From Ignavibacteriaceae bacterium (GTDB taxonomy: Bacteria; Bacteroidota; Ignavibacteria; Ignavibacteriales; Ignavibacteriaceae): a DNA stretch of 6,246 bases. Below are positions 5,394 through 6,246 of the stretch, one piece after another (position 1 is the first letter of the stretch; every line of letters begins with the position of its first letter). The stretch lies in NCBI GenBank assembly GCA_031292465.1, contig JARLHB010000124.1, positions 1 through 6,246 on the forward strand. The letters run 5' to 3'. The notes beneath the pieces were generated by a model, which was not told where the DNA came from, made no database searches, and saw only the letters and a list, made by a program, of their open reading frames with translations. The position numbers and the translations under genes were made by a program.

Positions 5394-6246
5394 ATAATCT
5401 CTTTTAGTTTCTTTGCAATTTGATTGGCCATTAATGGAGGAACTGCATTACCTATCTGCCTGAAAGCAGCTGTTCTTCCTCCCTCAAAGTAATAATCATC
5501 AGGAAAAGATTGAATCCTTGCCGCTTCACGAACAGAAATTGAACGAATTTGTTTCATATCTGGATATATATAATAATGTCCATCCTTAGAAATGTGGGCG
5601 ACCATAGTATGAGAATGTCCAAATGGATCAATTACTTTATATCTGTCAAGAAATGATTCGGTATTTTTATGAGTTCGCAAATATTTAGGAAGGTCTGTAT
5701 ACTTCAGTCTTTTCCTGTCTCTCAGCCATTTAGTAATTGCAATTCTATAAATTTCCAAATCTCGTTTATTATGATTCCTTGTTACGTGCTGAGTTGTAAA
5801 ATCATTATCATTCCGAATCCCTGTAATTTTAAGATATTCATTAATTTGATCTATATATCGGGCAATATTATTTTCTTCTCCTGGCATTAAACTTGGCAAG
5901 TCATAAAATAAATCCTTTTTTATCTCCCAGTTGTTATTTAATGCCTTGATAAATGGAAATTTAAAAATTGCACCACCTCTTTTACCAATTATCACTACTC
6001 GTTTTCTTCTTTGTAAAACACCATATTCTTCTGCATTTAAAACTTTATAGTCAGCAGAATATCCAACTTCCGAAAATAATGTAAGCATATTTTTAAAATA
6101 TGTATAGTTACCAGCGGATAACAAACCTAGAACATTTTCAAAGACAAAATATTTTGGCTTATATTTTATAAGAAATTCAACATAGTAACGAAACAGAAAA
6201 TTTCGTTTATCACCTAGCATCCTATTGGGATCACGACTTCTTCCTA
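5390..6246 (-). CDS. C5-cytosine DNA methyltransferase (Dcm/DNMT type), 5' partial
   Basis: This is the C-terminal 284 codons of a DNA (cytosine-5-)-methyltransferase, which transfers a methyl group from S-adenosylmethionine to cytosine in a specific DNA site. Numbering from the Met at base 6220, motif VI is FVFENV (25-30, with the ENV triad), motif VIII is QRRKRVVIIG (70-79), motif IX is SVREAARIQSFPDDY (229-243) and motif X is GNAVPPLMA (258-266 region). The segment between VIII and IX holds the target recognition region, ending in HTMVAHISKDGHYYIYPD (204-221). The frame stays open past that Met to the window edge, reading GRSRDPNR upstream, which is normal conserved sequence before motif VI. 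That Met is therefore internal, and motif I and the catalytic Pro-Cys of motif IV lie outside the window. The recognition site cannot be predicted. The stop overlaps the kinase start by 4 nt, implying a shared operon and a modification role within it. Confidence 0.95.
   Translation of the reverse strand, partial: GRSRDPNRMLGDKRNFLFRYYVEFLIKYKPKYFVFENVLGLLSAGNYTYFKNMLTLFSEVGYSADYKVLNAEEYGVLQRRKRVVIIGKRGGAIFKFPFIKALNNNWEIKKDLFYDLPSLMPGEENNIARYIDQINEYLKITGIRNDNDFTTQHVTRNHNKRDLEIYRIAITKWLRDRKRLKYTDLPKYLRTHKNTESFLDRYKVIDPFGHSHTMVAHISKDGHYYIYPDMKQIRSISVREAARIQSFPDDYYFEGGRTAAFRQIGNAVPPLMANQIAKKLKEII

Noticed and set aside
5669..5890. 73-codon plus-strand reading frame opposite the methyltransferase
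   Set aside because: It is a shadow of the methyltransferase target-recognition region with no support of its own.
6218..6220. ATG at 6220 as the methyltransferase start
   Set aside because: The frame continues upstream to the window edge with typical methyltransferase sequence (GRSRDPNR), and motifs I and IV would be missing if translation began here.
2104..6246. Identity with the Detocs two-component defence system
   Set aside because: Detocs, as I know it, has a kinase, a small receiver-only protein and a receiver-nucleosidase effector. Here there is a methyltransferase, a MORC-like fusion in the kinase, and no separate receiver-only gene.

Overview
The window looks like a chromosomal stretch of a low-GC bacterium, most simply a Bacillota/Clostridia-type genome. 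The grounds are AT-rich intergenic DNA, purine-rich Shine-Dalgarno sequences at the usual 7-8 nt spacing, a hairpin-plus-U-tract terminator, and a carbohydrate-active enzyme of a kind common in polysaccharide degraders. The taxonomic reading is an inference; no marker gene is present.

Left part (1-1865, + strand): the 3' portion of a large gene for a glycoside-hydrolase-like protein (GH71/GH99/WbsX-like barrel followed by a CBM9/DOMON-like beta-sandwich). It is followed by a small gene for a 62-residue helical, probably coiled-coil protein that ends at a clear intrinsic terminator (1919-1942). Between this and the next block (about 1943-2103) lies a transition zone. It holds a 29-codon reading frame with an excellent ribosome binding site, possibly the broken 5' end of a small motility-type (YjfB-like) gene, and a short imperfect AT-rich duplication.

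Right part (2104-6246, - strand): three genes read right to left and tightly packed, each pair overlapping by the 4-nt ATGA arrangement. In transcription order they are: a C5-cytosine DNA methyltransferase whose 5' end lies outside the window; a 727-residue protein with two separate GHKL ATPase domains (an N-terminal MORC/Hsp90-like module and a C-terminal histidine-kinase core with an H-box); and a 369-residue response regulator with an intact receiver domain joined to a C-terminal domain I do not recognise. Base composition is visibly lower in G+C than in the hydrolase gene, which fits a horizontally acquired defence-type island.

Working model (inference): the methyltransferase marks self DNA, the double-GHKL protein senses a DNA or phage-related state and acts as a histidine kinase, and the response regulator receives the phosphoryl group and uses its unknown C-terminal domain as output. 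This would be a restriction-modification-like or anti-phage system whose effector is controlled by phosphorelay. No recognisable restriction nuclease is seen in the window. The arrangement differs from Detocs, the two-component defence system I know of, and it is the most interesting content here.
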